This document shows positions 17,035 to 27,665 of a stretch of 64,000 bases of DNA, in pieces. The stretch covers positions 1-64,000 of the forward strand of contig CAJMOJ010000002.1 in assembly GCA_905215035.1 (NCBI GenBank). The letters are read 5' to 3'. The first letter of the stretch is position 1; each line of letters opens with the position of its first letter. The notes below the pieces were generated by a model, which saw only the letters and a list, made by a program, of their open reading frames with translations, was not told the origin of the DNA and ran no database searches. The DNA comes from an uncultured bacterium (GTDB lineage: Bacteria; Actinomycetota; Coriobacteriia; Coriobacteriales; Eggerthellaceae). Position numbers and translations under genes: made by a program.

Positions 17035-20000
17035 ATGTATACAGCAACTATCTGGGTTAGGGCATTTAACTTCACTGATGAGGCACTTCATACGCTGCAA
17101 GCCTGTGCACCATCTGAAACTTTCGCGCAACATATTATTGCCAGCTCACTCGATGAGCTCTCTACGTTTACCCTAGAGCACAATCCCACCACGTTATTAC
17201 TCGTGCGACTCGCTACCCACGATGACATTACGGCGTTTTTGAAAGCTGCTCCTACCTTGCTTTCGCAAACGCAATGTTTCATCGATACCCATTTTTTAGC
17301 ACCACACAATTTAGGTATTCATGAAACCGACTGCACAAAGAGCAATAGCGTCACAAACGGAGAAAGAGGTGGAGAGGTAAATAAGAATAGTAGCGCGCTA
17401 GACCTACCCTCTCCTTTTGTTGACATTCCTACCATCACGCAAAGCGCCGACGTTATTGTATGCATTGATCATGAGTATCTCGCTGAACTTTCTCCTCTAT
17501 TTAATGAGCTCTACGATATCTGGATTAACCCGATTTCCCTTGATGAACTCACCTATCGCTTCACCCATTGGCAACAGCGCTACAAAGCACGAATGGATGC
17601 GTGGGAAACCGACCAATATCTAGATGCCACTATCAATTCCATTCCCTCTCTCGTGTGGTATAAAACACGCGATGGGGTTCACGAAAAAGTTAATGATAGT
17701 TTCTGTGAAACCGTTAACAAGCAAAAAAGTGATGTTCAAGGCCAACGACACGCCTACATCTGGGATGTTGAAACCGATGATCCTGCCTGCATCGAGTCAG
17801 AAGCGCTGGTTATGTCGACGCGCAAAACATGCATGTCAGAAGAAGTCGTGCAAACTGGCACGAATGACACACGATTGCTCACAACGTACAAATCACCTCT
17901 CTACAACCCTGACGGTTCAGTTATGGGTACGGTAGGTGTGGCCATCGATATCACACAAGAGCGTGCCTACGAGCGTAATCTCATTGAAAATTCCGAAACA
18001 CTTGAAACCATTTTTACATCGCTTGATTGCGGTGTTATCACTCACAGTCTTGATGGATCTCATATTTACAGCATTAACCAAGCTGCTCTGGATATTCTGG
18101 GATACGAATCAAAAGAAGACCTAACCACACAAGGATTTGATATGGTTGCGCCTTCTGTTGTTGAAGAAGATCGTCCATTAATCAGAGAGCGTATTGCAAC
18201 GCTTAAGCATATTGGGGATAGCGTTCCTGTTGAATACCGCATCAATGGCAAAGAAGGCGATATTATCCATGTAATGGGAAATATCAAACTTATTGAGACC
18301 AATGGTGTTCTTCAATATCGTCGTTTCTTGCTTGATATTACTGAACAAAAGAAAGAAGAAGCACAAAATGAACGACGTCAGTCTGCTCTTATTCAAGCCC
18401 TGGCAGAAAACTACTTTTTAGTATGCACCTTCTGCATGGATACACAGACGGGCGAAGTTGTCAGAGTCGTCGATGAGGGTCTTGAATACACCCTCGATCC
18501 TCTCTTTAGTGCAACGCTCGATCAAGAAACTATTTCTTATGAAAGCACCCTTGATCACTATATTACCGCTCATGTCTATCACGAGGATCAAGAGATGCTC
18601 CGCAAGGCGCTTTCACGGGAAAATGTCCTAGAGCAACTGAGCAAACAAACACGATTTGAAACGCTCTATCGCACACAAACTGACGATACGTTGGAATACC
18701 GTCAAGCCACCATTGTACGTGCAGGAACTTGGGATGATGGACGCGACATTGTATTGGGTCTGCGCAATATTGATGTTCGTATTCGTGAAGAACTTGAGCA
18801 AAAAAGACTCCTTAAAGAAGCACTTGTTCAGGCCAACAAAGCCAGCCAAGCAAAATCAACCTTCCTCACCAATATGAGTCACGATATTCGTACCCCTATG
18901 AATGCTATTGTCGGCTTTACCGCGCTTGCCAATATTCATATTAAAGACGAAGCACGTGTTTTAGAGTATCTCGATAAAATTCAGGTATCCAGCAACCATC
19001 TCTTAAGCCTCATTAACGATATCCTCGATATGAGCCGCATCGAATCAGGCAAAACAACGCTTGAAGAAAAGCCCTGTAATATTGCAAAACTACTTAAGGG
19101 GCTCAAAAATCTACTTCAACCTGAAGCAGACGCAAAACATCTTACGCTCTCCATTAATACAAACAATTTCTCACATGAAACCGTTCTTTGCGATGAGCTT
19201 AAATTCAATCAAGTATTGCTTAATTTATTGGGTAACGCACTCAAGTTTACGAACGCAGGAGGAACCGTTTGCGTCAATGCCCAAGAAATCCCTTGCATCC
19301 AGCCCGAGTTCAAACAGTATCGCATTGATGTCACTGATACCGGCATTGGCATGAGCCCCGAATTTGTCGATCATATTTTTGATCCTTTTGAGCGTGAGCG
19401 AACTTCGACAATTAGCGGTGTACAAGGCACTGGTCTTGGTATGGCTATTACCAAAAACTTAGTCGAGATGATGAATGGAACTATTTCAGTCACGAGTCAA
19501 AAGAATGTGGGGTCCACTTTTACCGTTACTTTCACGTTCCCCGTATCAACTGAGCAGGTCGAAGCCGATCAACCACACCCAACCACGAGCAATCAAGCAC
19601 CATCTCGTTTTAGAGGCTGTCGCTTATTACTTGTTGATGACAATGATTTGAATCGCGAAATTGCGGCAACCCTTTTGGAAGACGCCGGTTTTATTGTAGA
19701 AATTGCTCACGATGGACAAGAGTCACTTGAAAAACTTCTTGAAGCTGACCCGCGCTACTACAAAGCCGTCCTTATGGATATCCAAATGCCTGTCATGAAT
19801 GGATATGAAGCAGCGCAGGCAATCAGGGCTTTTGATGATCCTGTACGTGCGGCAATCCCTATTTTGGCCGTTTCTGCTGATGCGTTTGAAGAAGACCGTC
19901 AAAAAGCATTGCGCGCTGGCATGAATGGACACTTACATAAACCCATCGACATAGATTTATTATTCCAAACACTTGAGCACTTGCTCACTGAAAACCATAC

Positions 20001-20037
20001 TGACGACAAAAACCATACTGACGACAAGCAAGAATAG
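17035..20037 (+). CDS. hybrid sensor histidine kinase with PAS domains and receiver
   Basis: 1000 residues with no transmembrane helix, so a cytosolic sensor. The N-terminal 190 residues are unrecognised. Two PAS domains follow (about 190-310 and 320-440), then another PAS-like region with a more divergent sequence (about 460-590). The HisKA dimerisation domain has the phospho-acceptor His616 in SHDIRTPMN. HATPase_c has DTGIGM and GTGLGM motifs. The C-terminal receiver domain carries phospho-acceptor Asp915 in LMDIQMPVMNG. The end carries an 18-bp tandem duplication giving NHTDDK twice. No separate regulator gene is adjacent, so phosphorelay output must lie elsewhere. The ATG at 17035 has AAGGGG upstream; an upstream GTG is less likely. 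Confidence 0.92.
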   Translation: MYTATIWVRAFNFTDEALHTLQACAPSETFAQHIIASSLDELSTFTLEHNPTTLLLVRLATHDDITAFLKAAPTLLSQTQCFIDTHFLAPHNLGIHETDCTKSNSVTNGERGGEVNKNSSALDLPSPFVDIPTITQSADVIVCIDHEYLAELSPLFNELYDIWINPISLDELTYRFTHWQQRYKARMDAWETDQYLDATINSIPSLVWYKTRDGVHEKVNDSFCETVNKQKSDVQGQRHAYIWDVETDDPACIESEALVMSTRKTCMSEEVVQTGTNDTRLLTTYKSPLYNPDGSVMGTVGVAIDITQERAYERNLIENSETLETIFTSLDCGVITHSLDGSHIYSINQAALDILGYESKEDLTTQGFDMVAPSVVEEDRPLIRERIATLKHIGDSVPVEYRINGKEGDIIHVMGNIKLIETNGVLQYRRFLLDITEQKKEEAQNERRQSALIQALAENYFLVCTFCMDTQTGEVVRVVDEGLEYTLDPLFSATLDQETISYESTLDHYITAHVYHEDQEMLRKALSRENVLEQLSKQTRFETLYRTQTDDTLEYRQATIVRAGTWDDGRDIVLGLRNIDVRIREELEQKRLLKEALVQANKASQAKSTFLTNMSHDIRTPMNAIVGFTALANIHIKDEARVLEYLDKIQVSSNHLLSLINDILDMSRIESGKTTLEEKPCNIAKLLKGLKNLLQPEADAKHLTLSINTNNFSHETVLCDELKFNQVLLNLLGNALKFTNAGGTVCVNAQEIPCIQPEFKQYRIDVTDTGIGMSPEFVDHIFDPFERERTSTISGVQGTGLGMAITKNLVEMMNGTISVTSQKNVGSTFTVTFTFPVSTEQVEADQPHPTTSNQAPSRFRGCRLLLVDDNDLNREIAATLLEDAGFIVEIAHDGQESLEKLLEADPRYYKAVLMDIQMPVMNGYEAAQAIRAFDDPVRAAIPILAVSADAFEEDRQKALRAGMNGHLHKPIDIDLLFQTLEHLLTENHTDDKNHTDDKQE
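19993..20028 (+). repeat. 18-bp in-frame tandem duplication at the kinase C-terminus
   Basis: Two copies of an 18-base unit, identical except for the last base, at 19993-20010 and 20011-20028. They duplicate six codons just before the stop of the hybrid kinase gene. Confidence 0.9.
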
Positions 20038-20040
20038 TAT

Positions 20041-20099
20041 GGACCCCCATAACCATGGGCCCCATAACCATGAGACTCATAGCTATGAGACCCATGAGA
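20041..20099. repeat. short degenerate repeats with a 14-bp palindrome
   Basis: The spacer between convergent genes is made of repeated CCATAACCATG / CATAGCTATGAG-like units about 14-17 bases long. One of them, CTCATAGCTATGAG (about 20073-20086), is a perfect palindrome. It could fold into a small hairpin and act as a weak terminator. Confidence 0.6.
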
Positions 20100-20762
20100 T
20101 TAGTTATTTGAAAGAGCAGGCTCTACTTGGCCTGTGATCCATTCATCAACATCATCTTGTGTGGCCGATGAAGAAAAACGCACTCCATCAAGCCAGGTTC
20201 CGGTCTGATTAAGAGCATGCAAGTTTTGCGCGCTTGAACCAAGGGGTGAAGAGGCTGACGTACAGAATGGAATAACCGTTTTGCCTGAAAAATCATTGTC
20301 CACTACAAAAGAATCAACAGGCCAAGCTGCTTGACCCCACCAAAGAGGATATCCAATAAAGACCGTTTCATACTGGTCAAAGTTCTCAGGCGTTGTTGTT
20401 GCAAGCGCTACGTCTTGGAGTTCTGGAGCTTCATGTTCTTTTACCACACGACTTTGTTCATCGTTGTAATTTAAGTCATCCTGCGAATAAGGCTCTACGG
20501 GGACAATCTCAAACAAATCCGCATCCAGATGTGCGGCGATCTTTTCCGCCACTGCTTGCGTACTACCCGTTGCTGAATAGTAAGCAACTAACACGGTCTT
20601 AGGTGTATTAGCAGACGCCTCATCGCCTTGCTGTTCTGACGGCTGAGAAGAACAACCCACAAGCAATACTCCCACAACCATCAAAAGACTAGCCATCAAC
20701 ACTGCCGCCAGAATTGTTCTTTGAATACGTGCCGAAGCCCGGTGCGTTTGAAGCATCTGCAT
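20100..20762 (-). CDS. flavodoxin-like lipoprotein
   Basis: 220 residues. A basic N-terminus, a hydrophobic segment and the lipobox LVGCSS predict a lipoprotein anchored outside the membrane through that Cys. After a short acidic linker comes a flavodoxin fold with TVLVAYYSATGSTQAVAE as the FMN phosphate loop, and FIGYPLWWG, a typical Flavodoxin_4 segment. It is likely an FMN-binding extracytoplasmic electron carrier; the partner is unknown. I chose the ATG at 20762 because GGGGAGAGG precedes it; the frame is open upstream to 20807. Confidence 0.85.
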   Translation of the reverse strand: MQMLQTHRASARIQRTILAAVLMASLLMVVGVLLVGCSSQPSEQQGDEASANTPKTVLVAYYSATGSTQAVAEKIAAHLDADLFEIVPVEPYSQDDLNYNDEQSRVVKEHEAPELQDVALATTTPENFDQYETVFIGYPLWWGQAAWPVDSFVVDNDFSGKTVIPFCTSASSPLGSSAQNLHALNQTGTWLDGVRFSSSATQDDVDEWITGQVEPALSNN

Positions 20763-20991
20763 ACGTGCACCTCTCCCCTCTTCTCGTCGTTCCTGCCTAC
20801 TATGCATGACCTACTATAAATAAAAGACACAATGTCTCTTCTAAAGTATAGTAATACGATTCTTATGTGCTGTCGACACTCTTGCGACTCGCCACATGCG
20901 CCACCTGTTATATATGTGCCACCTGTTATATGAGATAATACAGTCAAATACGCCATAAGGGATAATCACCCGTTACCAAAGAAAGGCACCG

Positions 20992-21945
20992 ATGATGAAA
21001 ACTATTTTTAAACGTATCGACCCCACACAATATGCCCATGCTTGGGAAGATATCCCTTATGCCCATCAGGACCCCTTACAACGCCTTCACATTTACACCC
21101 CCGGTGATGAGGGAAACTATCCTCTTCTTATGTATGTAAACGGTGGCGGTTGGGTTCAGCAACTCACGCGTCACAATACTACCCCTGGCGTTTGTAACGC
21201 ACCCTCACAAGGATATGCGCTTGCCTCTATAGGGTACCGACTTGCCCCAAAAAATACCTGGCCGGCACCACTTTATGATGTAAAAGCTGCTATTCGGTTT
21301 TTACGCGCGCACGCAAGCGAATACGGATATAACGCAGATACACTCATCGCATGGGGAAACTCCGCAGGAGGACATCTTATTAGTATGTGCGCCGCCACTA
21401 ACAACCTGCCTGCTTTTGAGGATCTCACTATGGGTAATGCTGACCAGAGTAGTGCACTTCAGGGAGTTATTCTTTTTTACGCACCGAGTGATCTTTATCT
21501 CAATGAGCTCGAAACGTTTATCCCCAATACTGAGATACAGCGTATGGCCGAATCCCCTCGTGATCTTTGTGACCCGCGTCCTGGCATGGATAACTTAGGC
21601 AATATAGAACTAGGATGTCGCGCTTTCGACCATCCTGCTGTTGCAGTCCAAGCAAGCCCTATTCATTATGTTACGCCCGCTTATCCACCCGCATATTTTA
21701 TACACGGCATGGCCGACCCTATTATTCCCTACACGCAATCCACGCGTATGTGGAACAAAATTCGCTTTGTTTCTGGCGATGAATCGCGTGCGCAGCTCGA
21801 GCTTTTCCCCGCTGTTGGCCATGGAGATCCCAGTATGAAAACCGATGAAGTAACCCGCCGGATGTTTGATTTTGCTGACACGATTATCTATGGATCCGTA
21901 CAAGATCGAGAGCCCCTTGGCAAGGTCGCAATCCTGTCCGAATAG
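20992..21945 (+). CDS. alpha/beta-hydrolase esterase
   Basis: 317 residues, cytosolic. It has the carboxylesterase-type oxyanion motif NGGGW near residue 51, the nucleophile elbow GNSAGG near 122, an Asp in ADPIIPYTQS near 243 and a His in VGHGDPS near 278, giving a complete Ser-Asp-His triad. The fold matches the BD-FAE / esterase-lipase (HSL-like) group, which hydrolyses small esters or deacetylates carbohydrates; the substrate is not evident. AAAGGCACCG lies upstream of two adjacent ATG codons. No operon partner. Confidence 0.85.
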   Translation: MMKTIFKRIDPTQYAHAWEDIPYAHQDPLQRLHIYTPGDEGNYPLLMYVNGGGWVQQLTRHNTTPGVCNAPSQGYALASIGYRLAPKNTWPAPLYDVKAAIRFLRAHASEYGYNADTLIAWGNSAGGHLISMCAATNNLPAFEDLTMGNADQSSALQGVILFYAPSDLYLNELETFIPNTEIQRMAESPRDLCDPRPGMDNLGNIELGCRAFDHPAVAVQASPIHYVTPAYPPAYFIHGMADPIIPYTQSTRMWNKIRFVSGDESRAQLELFPAVGHGDPSMKTDEVTRRMFDFADTIIYGSVQDREPLGKVAILSE

Positions 21946-22131
21946 TATCAAAACCCCTCATAGCCTTACGCCCCAATTTTTCATAAGTCCCCGTAAAAAA
22001 GTAATAAACAAATAAAAATTTGCATCAAATCGTATTAAAGTAGTAACGAGTAGAAATTTACGCATTTTCTATCGGGCTTAAAACAACTCCATATCTTCTT
22101 GGTGTCCGTTCACCTTACGGGGAGGTTTGCT

Positions 22132-25100
22132 ATGGATATCACTAAACCTAAAGCGCTTATACAAACAGTGCTTGCTTTTATTCTTGTGTGTGGACTTATG
22201 ATCCCTGCTCAATCTTTTGCAGCAGGAACAACCACCAATCAGGCTCTTGATGCAAACTCCCAAGAGATCCTTGTTGACGAAAACACCTCTGATCTCAATA
22301 ATGCTCCTGATCTAGGAGACGCTTCAGGTGATACCGCTTATAAAAACACGCCTAATTCTGAACCGAATTCAGCAGATACAGCATACAACTCAGATACTGA
22401 GCAGGACGACCAAGCAAACGCTTTGGGGGAAGATCCTGAGATCACCACCTTTGCTGATGCTGGACCTTTCACTATTCAAGGCGGTGTTGCGGGAACGGAC
22501 TATTCTTTTAGTGGATCTGTTCTTTCAATCCTCACCTCTACCCCGCTTACTATTTCAACGTCTGCAAGCACCAACAATACCATCCAGATCAGCGCTGGCG
22601 TGCATGCTGATATCACACTTGACGGAGTAACTATTGAAAATGCGGCTGCACCTGCCATCAACCTCATCACTAACTTATACGACACGGCAAGTGGTGCTGC
22701 CGCAACCGATGGTTCTCAAATTCGCAACCCTACGTCACTTTATTTAACACTCAAAGACGGCTCGACTAATAAACTCACTACTACCGCACCTTCTAACAAT
22801 GCAGGCATCCGCTGTGGTGAAGGATCCATTCTCACGATTGACGATGAGCTCGATAATCGCCTCCAAGGTGGCGGTACTGCTCCTATTGAAGGAGAAAAGG
22901 TAACCGCTAATGTCACTCTTGTTAACGGCACCGTCATTCCAGCAGGCTCACTTTCAACAGTGCTTGATAGCGACAATCCCGGCACCCTTGAGATTATAGG
23001 CGGCGGTTACGCTCCGGGTATTGGAGGAAGCCCTTATGAAAATGGTGGCACCATGACGTTCAACGGTGGTGTGCTTGACGTTCGCACCTATGGCTGGAAC
23101 TTCTCTGGTGAAGGCGGTGCGAGTTACTCTGCCGGCATCGGAGCAGCCGGCTCTGCTGATGGTACCGCTACCGTTATGACATTTAATGGTGGCACCATCA
23201 ACGCTTATGGCGGCCTTCATGGCGCTGGCATTGGTGCGGGTCATAGCGGTCACGATAGCGTTGTTGGTTCGCAACAACCCAACTCAATCCAATCTCGCGG
23301 CACAACCCGTTGTACCGGTGACAATCCCAACGTTGCTGGAAATATTGAAATCAACGGCGGTTTCATTTATTCCCAAGGTGGCTGGCATGGTGGTGCCTTT
23401 GGCAGTGCTTGCTGGTCATCTAATAAAGGCAAAACTATCAAGATCACCGGCGGAACGCTTGTCCCGGTAGCAGGCACAGGCGGCGGTGGAGCCCACACCG
23501 GTGACTACAGTGTATTCCCCGAAATTGGTGGATCAAAGGGGTATGTCGTGATCACGGGCGGATCCGTTCGCTGTAGCGATCCTACCATCCGATTCCAAGG
23601 AATTGGCACTACCGCTTGGGGCAACGAAGCCTATCTCACCCCAGGCTACAATGTTTCCAATGCCGAAGACCCCAACAAGGTCTTTATGGTCAAAATTGAT
23701 TTAAGTTCAGAAATCAAAAAACATCAAGGCGATGGATCAACCACCGCAGGCAACAACAAAATTGGCAAATGGGAACTTCTTGTTGCCGGAGAACCCTATG
23801 CTTACGGCTCTCCTCAACAGTTCGATGAGGGCAAGCTTTATCTGTGGCTCCCTAAATCAGCCACCAAAGAACAAGTTACCGTTAACCTCACCTACTACGA
23901 TGATAAGGGAGAAGAAGTTGCTATCGAGCCGCTCTTCCGCAACCCTGGCGACATCGATACCCTTAAACGCTACGTACAGTTTGAGCTGCCTGATGACTAC
24001 ACCGAATCGCTTAAAAAGAACTATGATGGACTCCCCTTTACTGCATACGACATAGTCACCAACCCCATCACCACAAAAGAAAAACCCGCTAAAATTCTTA
24101 ATCAATCCGATGCGGTTACCTACGTATATCAGCGTTTTGATCAAAAAGACGGTACGGCTCAAGGCCCTGAAGTAAATGACCAAGGTAATCTCCCCAGCGA
24201 TGAAGGAATCATGCGCTTTACCATGACATCTACCCAATTCTCCAATGAGGAAGAAGACGGCTTTAAGGAGAACTACTGGGGTCATCGCGCCTTTGGCTGG
24301 TGCGAGATTTATCCTGTTCCCTCGCGCGTATCGCTCGTAGAAGCAAAATGGGTAGCTGATCAGGAGCCAGGCAAAAATGAACACGATGCCCGTCAGCAAA
24401 TTGCCGTTACCGCAGAAATCATGGGCGGTTATTTTGATGATGATCCTGATAAACCTGTTGCTGATACTTGTAAAGCACCTACTGGTAGCGTCCAAATTTA
24501 TGTTGACGATGAGCCAGTTGGTGACCCCGTTCCCCTACGCTTCCAAGACGAAATCCAACAAACTGAGGCCCGTGCCACGGTGGTATTACCTAAAAATGCG
24601 GATGCAATTGATAACGGAAAAGGTGGATCGTATACCCGTTTTAACTACACCTTTACCCCTGCTGATGAGGACTTCCATGTTCCTAATGAAGCTGAGGATG
24701 CCACCAACAGCCACAAGATCACCGTACAATACCTGCGTGGATTAAACTATCTTGCAAGTGCTAATCCTAACGAAGATGAAAACGTTCCTTCCGATGAAGT
24801 ACGCATTAAGCCGGTAGATCCTCAAAGCACTATTGAGCCAGATCCTGCTGGCGGTCCTGAGTCTTTCGAAAGTAACCCTCCTATTGAGGATCCTGGCGAT
24901 ACCCCTGACCCCGATGATCCTGATGACCCCGACAACCCTGATAATCCAAAAGATCCGGCAAACCCATCGCCTAATCCAGGAAAACTTATTGAAGGCGCTA
25001 TGACCATTCGCTATGTTGCTCCTACGGCTGACAACCCTAACCCGGGCCAAGTTAAACTCAGCCTTAAAACCCCTTCCAGTGCAATACCTACTATTACTAC

Positions 25101-27156
25101 CGAAGATGGTCACATTATTGAGGCGCAATTCGCAACCGATGCAGACGGACAACCCGTTCGCGATGAAAATGGCAACTACGAAATTCTTATTGATCCACAA
25201 GCCATTGGTAAAACAACGCTTTCTATCAAACAGCCTGCTAATGGCGCTTATACTTCAACCCGCTGGAACTACGATGTGACCGTGTTGCCTGATCCAGGCA
25301 TCGCACCTGCCCCATCGGCAACCAAAACAGCAACAAACCTTACGCATCCCAATGGACCAAACCAACCAGGAGATCGTATCCATTACGAAATCACTACGTC
25401 CAACAAGGCCCTTGGTTCTATTTGGAAACACGCAACCGCACAAGACGTATTACCTGATGGTTTAGCGCTTGACGAAGCAACGCTTCAACTCCACAACAAA
25501 GCGGCTGGATTTGATGGCGCTCTTACCAAAACCGACGCTGCTACGCCCACACAAGGCCAATACACCCTTACGCAAACTTCCGATAATCGCACTCATCTTA
25601 TTGCAGGTATTGGAGACGTAGGCGGCGGAACATCGGCCACCTTATCTTTTGATTGTATTATTCAACCCGATGCTGTTGGTGCTGATATTACCAATATCGC
25701 TGAAACACAAGGAAGCCGTCTTGATCCCAATGACATCCCCCAAGGTGACGACGAGCAAAAGACTATTCCTGACACAACACCAACACCAACTAATCCTGTG
25801 GCCCCTCTTGATGATCCTACCGTCATTCCTGCCGATAGCGACAAAGATAAATTTGAGGCAACAAAGCAAGTTGAAAATACCACGCGTCCGGATTCAGATC
25901 GCACGCGACTCAACGATATTCTCCACTACACTATAACGTTTAAGAATACCGATGAGTCTCATACCTCATCATATGATGCCCTTATTTCTGACCCCTTACC
26001 TCTTGGCGTTGACCCCATAACGGATTCGATTCGCCTTGTTGCTGCTGATGGCACCTCCCATACTGTTTCCGCATCCGCATGGCATCCCGAGACTCGCATA
26101 CTATCAGTCTATGTTGGTGATATTGCGGGCCAGCAGACCGTAACTTTGACCTTTAATGCTAAGGTTACCCCTGACGCCCTCTCGCACGACATCACCAATA
26201 TTGCTCAGCTGAGTGCAACCTATCCTTCTCAGAGCTCTTCGGAAAGTCATGATCCTGGCACTCCTGGTCCTGCTGATGTGGAAATCGCCTTGCCTGATGA
26301 CCCATCAGATCCTGATGATCCCGATAATCCCAACAATCCATCGGATCCCAGCAATCCAGACAACCCCGACGATCCTTCGAATCCCGATGATCCATCAGAT
26401 CCTACTAAGCCAACTACCTTTACCGTTCTTACTCCAGGATCAAAGCCAAACGTAGTTGTTCCTGATGATCCTACCGAGCAAGATATTGCAATCGTCAAAC
26501 AGGCCGACAACCTTACTCGCTCTGATGGCACAACGCATGTTGGCGACGTTGTCCGCTATACCATTACGGTGTCTAACCTCAAAGAACACACTGCTCTGTT
26601 CAACACGGTTATACAAGATAAGGTGCCACAAGGACTAGAGGTACTCTGCGGTTCAATCAAGCTTACGCTGCCTCAAGGAGAACAAGCTGATGTCCTTGAT
26701 TCGGTCTTTGACGTCCCCACCCACACGCTTTCTGTAGTGACAGGGCCTCTCAAGGGAGGAGAATCAATCTCTCTTAGCTTTGATGCATTAGTTACAGAAG
26801 ATGCTTTAGGTGCTGATATTGGCAATATTGCACAGGCATATGGAGAGCTTCCTTCAAACGTTGATCTCTCACAAGATTTTCTTACCCCGGGAGATAAAGC
26901 ACCCTCTATCAAAGATGGTGATGGTGCTTGGTTGTCAAGCCACCTCCTTGTTACCTCATCTGTAGCATATGCACCTGGCACCGATCAGAACGGTGGTGTC
27001 CTTGAGGGCGCTGTGGATGGCAATGCAAAAACATTGTCTAAAACAGGAGATGCCTTATCTGCGATTATGTTAGGAACATTGGGAGGCATTGCGGTTCTTT
27101 GCAGTATTGTAATTGCCTACCTTATCCGACGTAAGCGATCAGTACGTGCAGATTAA
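22132..27156 (+). CDS. giant sortase-anchored surface protein with DUF11-type repeats
   Basis: 1674 residues. A signal peptide (about 1-32) ends IPAQSFAAG. An acidic linker is followed by a Gly-rich region (about 115-480) with recurring GIGAG / NGGTINA strands that looks like a right-handed beta-helix. A middle region of Ig-like character follows. Asp/Pro/Asn-rich linkers (DPDDPDDPDN type) separate three DUF11-like isopeptide-style domains, each opening with a short K/N-rich strand and RIHYEITTSN-like or LHYTITFKN-like sequence. The end is a cell-wall sorting signal: LSKTG at 1635-1639, a membrane helix and RRKRSVRAD. A sortase should link it to peptidoglycan. It is probably an adhesin. GGGGAGG precedes the ATG. 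Confidence 0.9.
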   Translation: MDITKPKALIQTVLAFILVCGLMIPAQSFAAGTTTNQALDANSQEILVDENTSDLNNAPDLGDASGDTAYKNTPNSEPNSADTAYNSDTEQDDQANALGEDPEITTFADAGPFTIQGGVAGTDYSFSGSVLSILTSTPLTISTSASTNNTIQISAGVHADITLDGVTIENAAAPAINLITNLYDTASGAAATDGSQIRNPTSLYLTLKDGSTNKLTTTAPSNNAGIRCGEGSILTIDDELDNRLQGGGTAPIEGEKVTANVTLVNGTVIPAGSLSTVLDSDNPGTLEIIGGGYAPGIGGSPYENGGTMTFNGGVLDVRTYGWNFSGEGGASYSAGIGAAGSADGTATVMTFNGGTINAYGGLHGAGIGAGHSGHDSVVGSQQPNSIQSRGTTRCTGDNPNVAGNIEINGGFIYSQGGWHGGAFGSACWSSNKGKTIKITGGTLVPVAGTGGGGAHTGDYSVFPEIGGSKGYVVITGGSVRCSDPTIRFQGIGTTAWGNEAYLTPGYNVSNAEDPNKVFMVKIDLSSEIKKHQGDGSTTAGNNKIGKWELLVAGEPYAYGSPQQFDEGKLYLWLPKSATKEQVTVNLTYYDDKGEEVAIEPLFRNPGDIDTLKRYVQFELPDDYTESLKKNYDGLPFTAYDIVTNPITTKEKPAKILNQSDAVTYVYQRFDQKDGTAQGPEVNDQGNLPSDEGIMRFTMTSTQFSNEEEDGFKENYWGHRAFGWCEIYPVPSRVSLVEAKWVADQEPGKNEHDARQQIAVTAEIMGGYFDDDPDKPVADTCKAPTGSVQIYVDDEPVGDPVPLRFQDEIQQTEARATVVLPKNADAIDNGKGGSYTRFNYTFTPADEDFHVPNEAEDATNSHKITVQYLRGLNYLASANPNEDENVPSDEVRIKPVDPQSTIEPDPAGGPESFESNPPIEDPGDTPDPDDPDDPDNPDNPKDPANPSPNPGKLIEGAMTIRYVAPTADNPNPGQVKLSLKTPSSAIPTITTEDGHIIEAQFATDADGQPVRDENGNYEILIDPQAIGKTTLSIKQPANGAYTSTRWNYDVTVLPDPGIAPAPSATKTATNLTHPNGPNQPGDRIHYEITTSNKALGSIWKHATAQDVLPDGLALDEATLQLHNKAAGFDGALTKTDAATPTQGQYTLTQTSDNRTHLIAGIGDVGGGTSATLSFDCIIQPDAVGADITNIAETQGSRLDPNDIPQGDDEQKTIPDTTPTPTNPVAPLDDPTVIPADSDKDKFEATKQVENTTRPDSDRTRLNDILHYTITFKNTDESHTSSYDALISDPLPLGVDPITDSIRLVAADGTSHTVSASAWHPETRILSVYVGDIAGQQTVTLTFNAKVTPDALSHDITNIAQLSATYPSQSSSESHDPGTPGPADVEIALPDDPSDPDDPDNPNNPSDPSNPDNPDDPSNPDDPSDPTKPTTFTVLTPGSKPNVVVPDDPTEQDIAIVKQADNLTRSDGTTHVGDVVRYTITVSNLKEHTALFNTVIQDKVPQGLEVLCGSIKLTLPQGEQADVLDSVFDVPTHTLSVVTGPLKGGESISLSFDALVTEDALGADIGNIAQAYGELPSNVDLSQDFLTPGDKAPSIKDGDGAWLSSHLLVTSSVAYAPGTDQNGGVLEGAVDGNAKTLSKTGDALSAIMLGTLGGIAVLCSIVIAYLIRRKRSVRAD

Positions 27157-27248
27157 ATAACCTACAAGCTAACAAACCTTTACAAATCCGTACAAGCATT
27201 CACTTTACGTCACACATTTCTACAAACTAGGTAGGATAGAGACAAACG

Positions 27249-27293
27249 AACAAGCCAGGAACCATAGAGCCCGACTATAACTCCTGGCTTGTT
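27249..27293 (+). terminator. hairpin after the giant surface protein gene
   Basis: A perfect 12-base-pair stem (27249-27260 with 27282-27293) and a 21-base loop. The T-run is short, so termination strength is uncertain. It separates the surface gene from rubredoxin. Confidence 0.65.
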
Positions 27294-27333
27294 TACCTGT
27301 CTCTTATACAAATAAAGCTTCAAGGAGGTCATC

Positions 27334-27498
27334 ATGGATACATACATTTGTGATGTATGCGGTTACATCTACGATCCAGCAGTAGGAGACCCTGACGGAG
27401 GTATTGCTCCTGGAACAGCATTTGAAGATATTCCTGATGACTGGGTATGTCCTGTATGCGGTGCATCAAAAGATAGTTTCTCGCTTTACACCGAGTAA
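27334..27498 (+). CDS. rubredoxin
   Basis: A 54-residue protein with the classic rubredoxin pattern. [15 protein letters not shown] (6-20) and CPVCGASKD (39-47) supply the four Cys that bind one iron. DWVCPVCG is fully typical and the length is normal. It is a cytosolic one-electron carrier used in anaerobes for oxygen and peroxide detoxification or other redox work; no partner such as rubrerythrin lies next to it. AAGGAGG lies seven bases before the ATG. Hairpins on both sides make it a single-gene transcript. Confidence 0.97.
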   Translation: MDTYICDVCGYIYDPAVGDPDGGIAPGTAFEDIPDDWVCPVCGASKDSFSLYTE

Positions 27499-27548
27499 CG
27501 TATTTGCATAACGCATTTTCCGAACTGTTTATCTATGTTAAGTAGCGT

Positions 27549-27586
27549 GAGCGACCCATGAAAGAGCGTCATGGGTCGCTCGTTTA
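27549..27586 (+). terminator. intrinsic terminator after rubredoxin
   Basis: A perfect 13-base-pair stem (27549-27561 with 27569-27581), a seven-base loop and a T-rich tail (GTTTATT). Confidence 0.85.
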
Positions 27587-27665
27587 TTATTGATTGCCGT
27601 GGTACAAATTCATATAGCTACAGCCCTAAAGGGGAAACTACGGTCTCCCTATCTACATTCACTAC

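Noticed and set aside
23857..24495. Long minus-strand open frame inside the giant surface protein gene
   Set aside because: It is antisense to a clearly coding gene with a signal peptide and sortase signal. It lacks a ribosome binding site and its product has no recognisable features.
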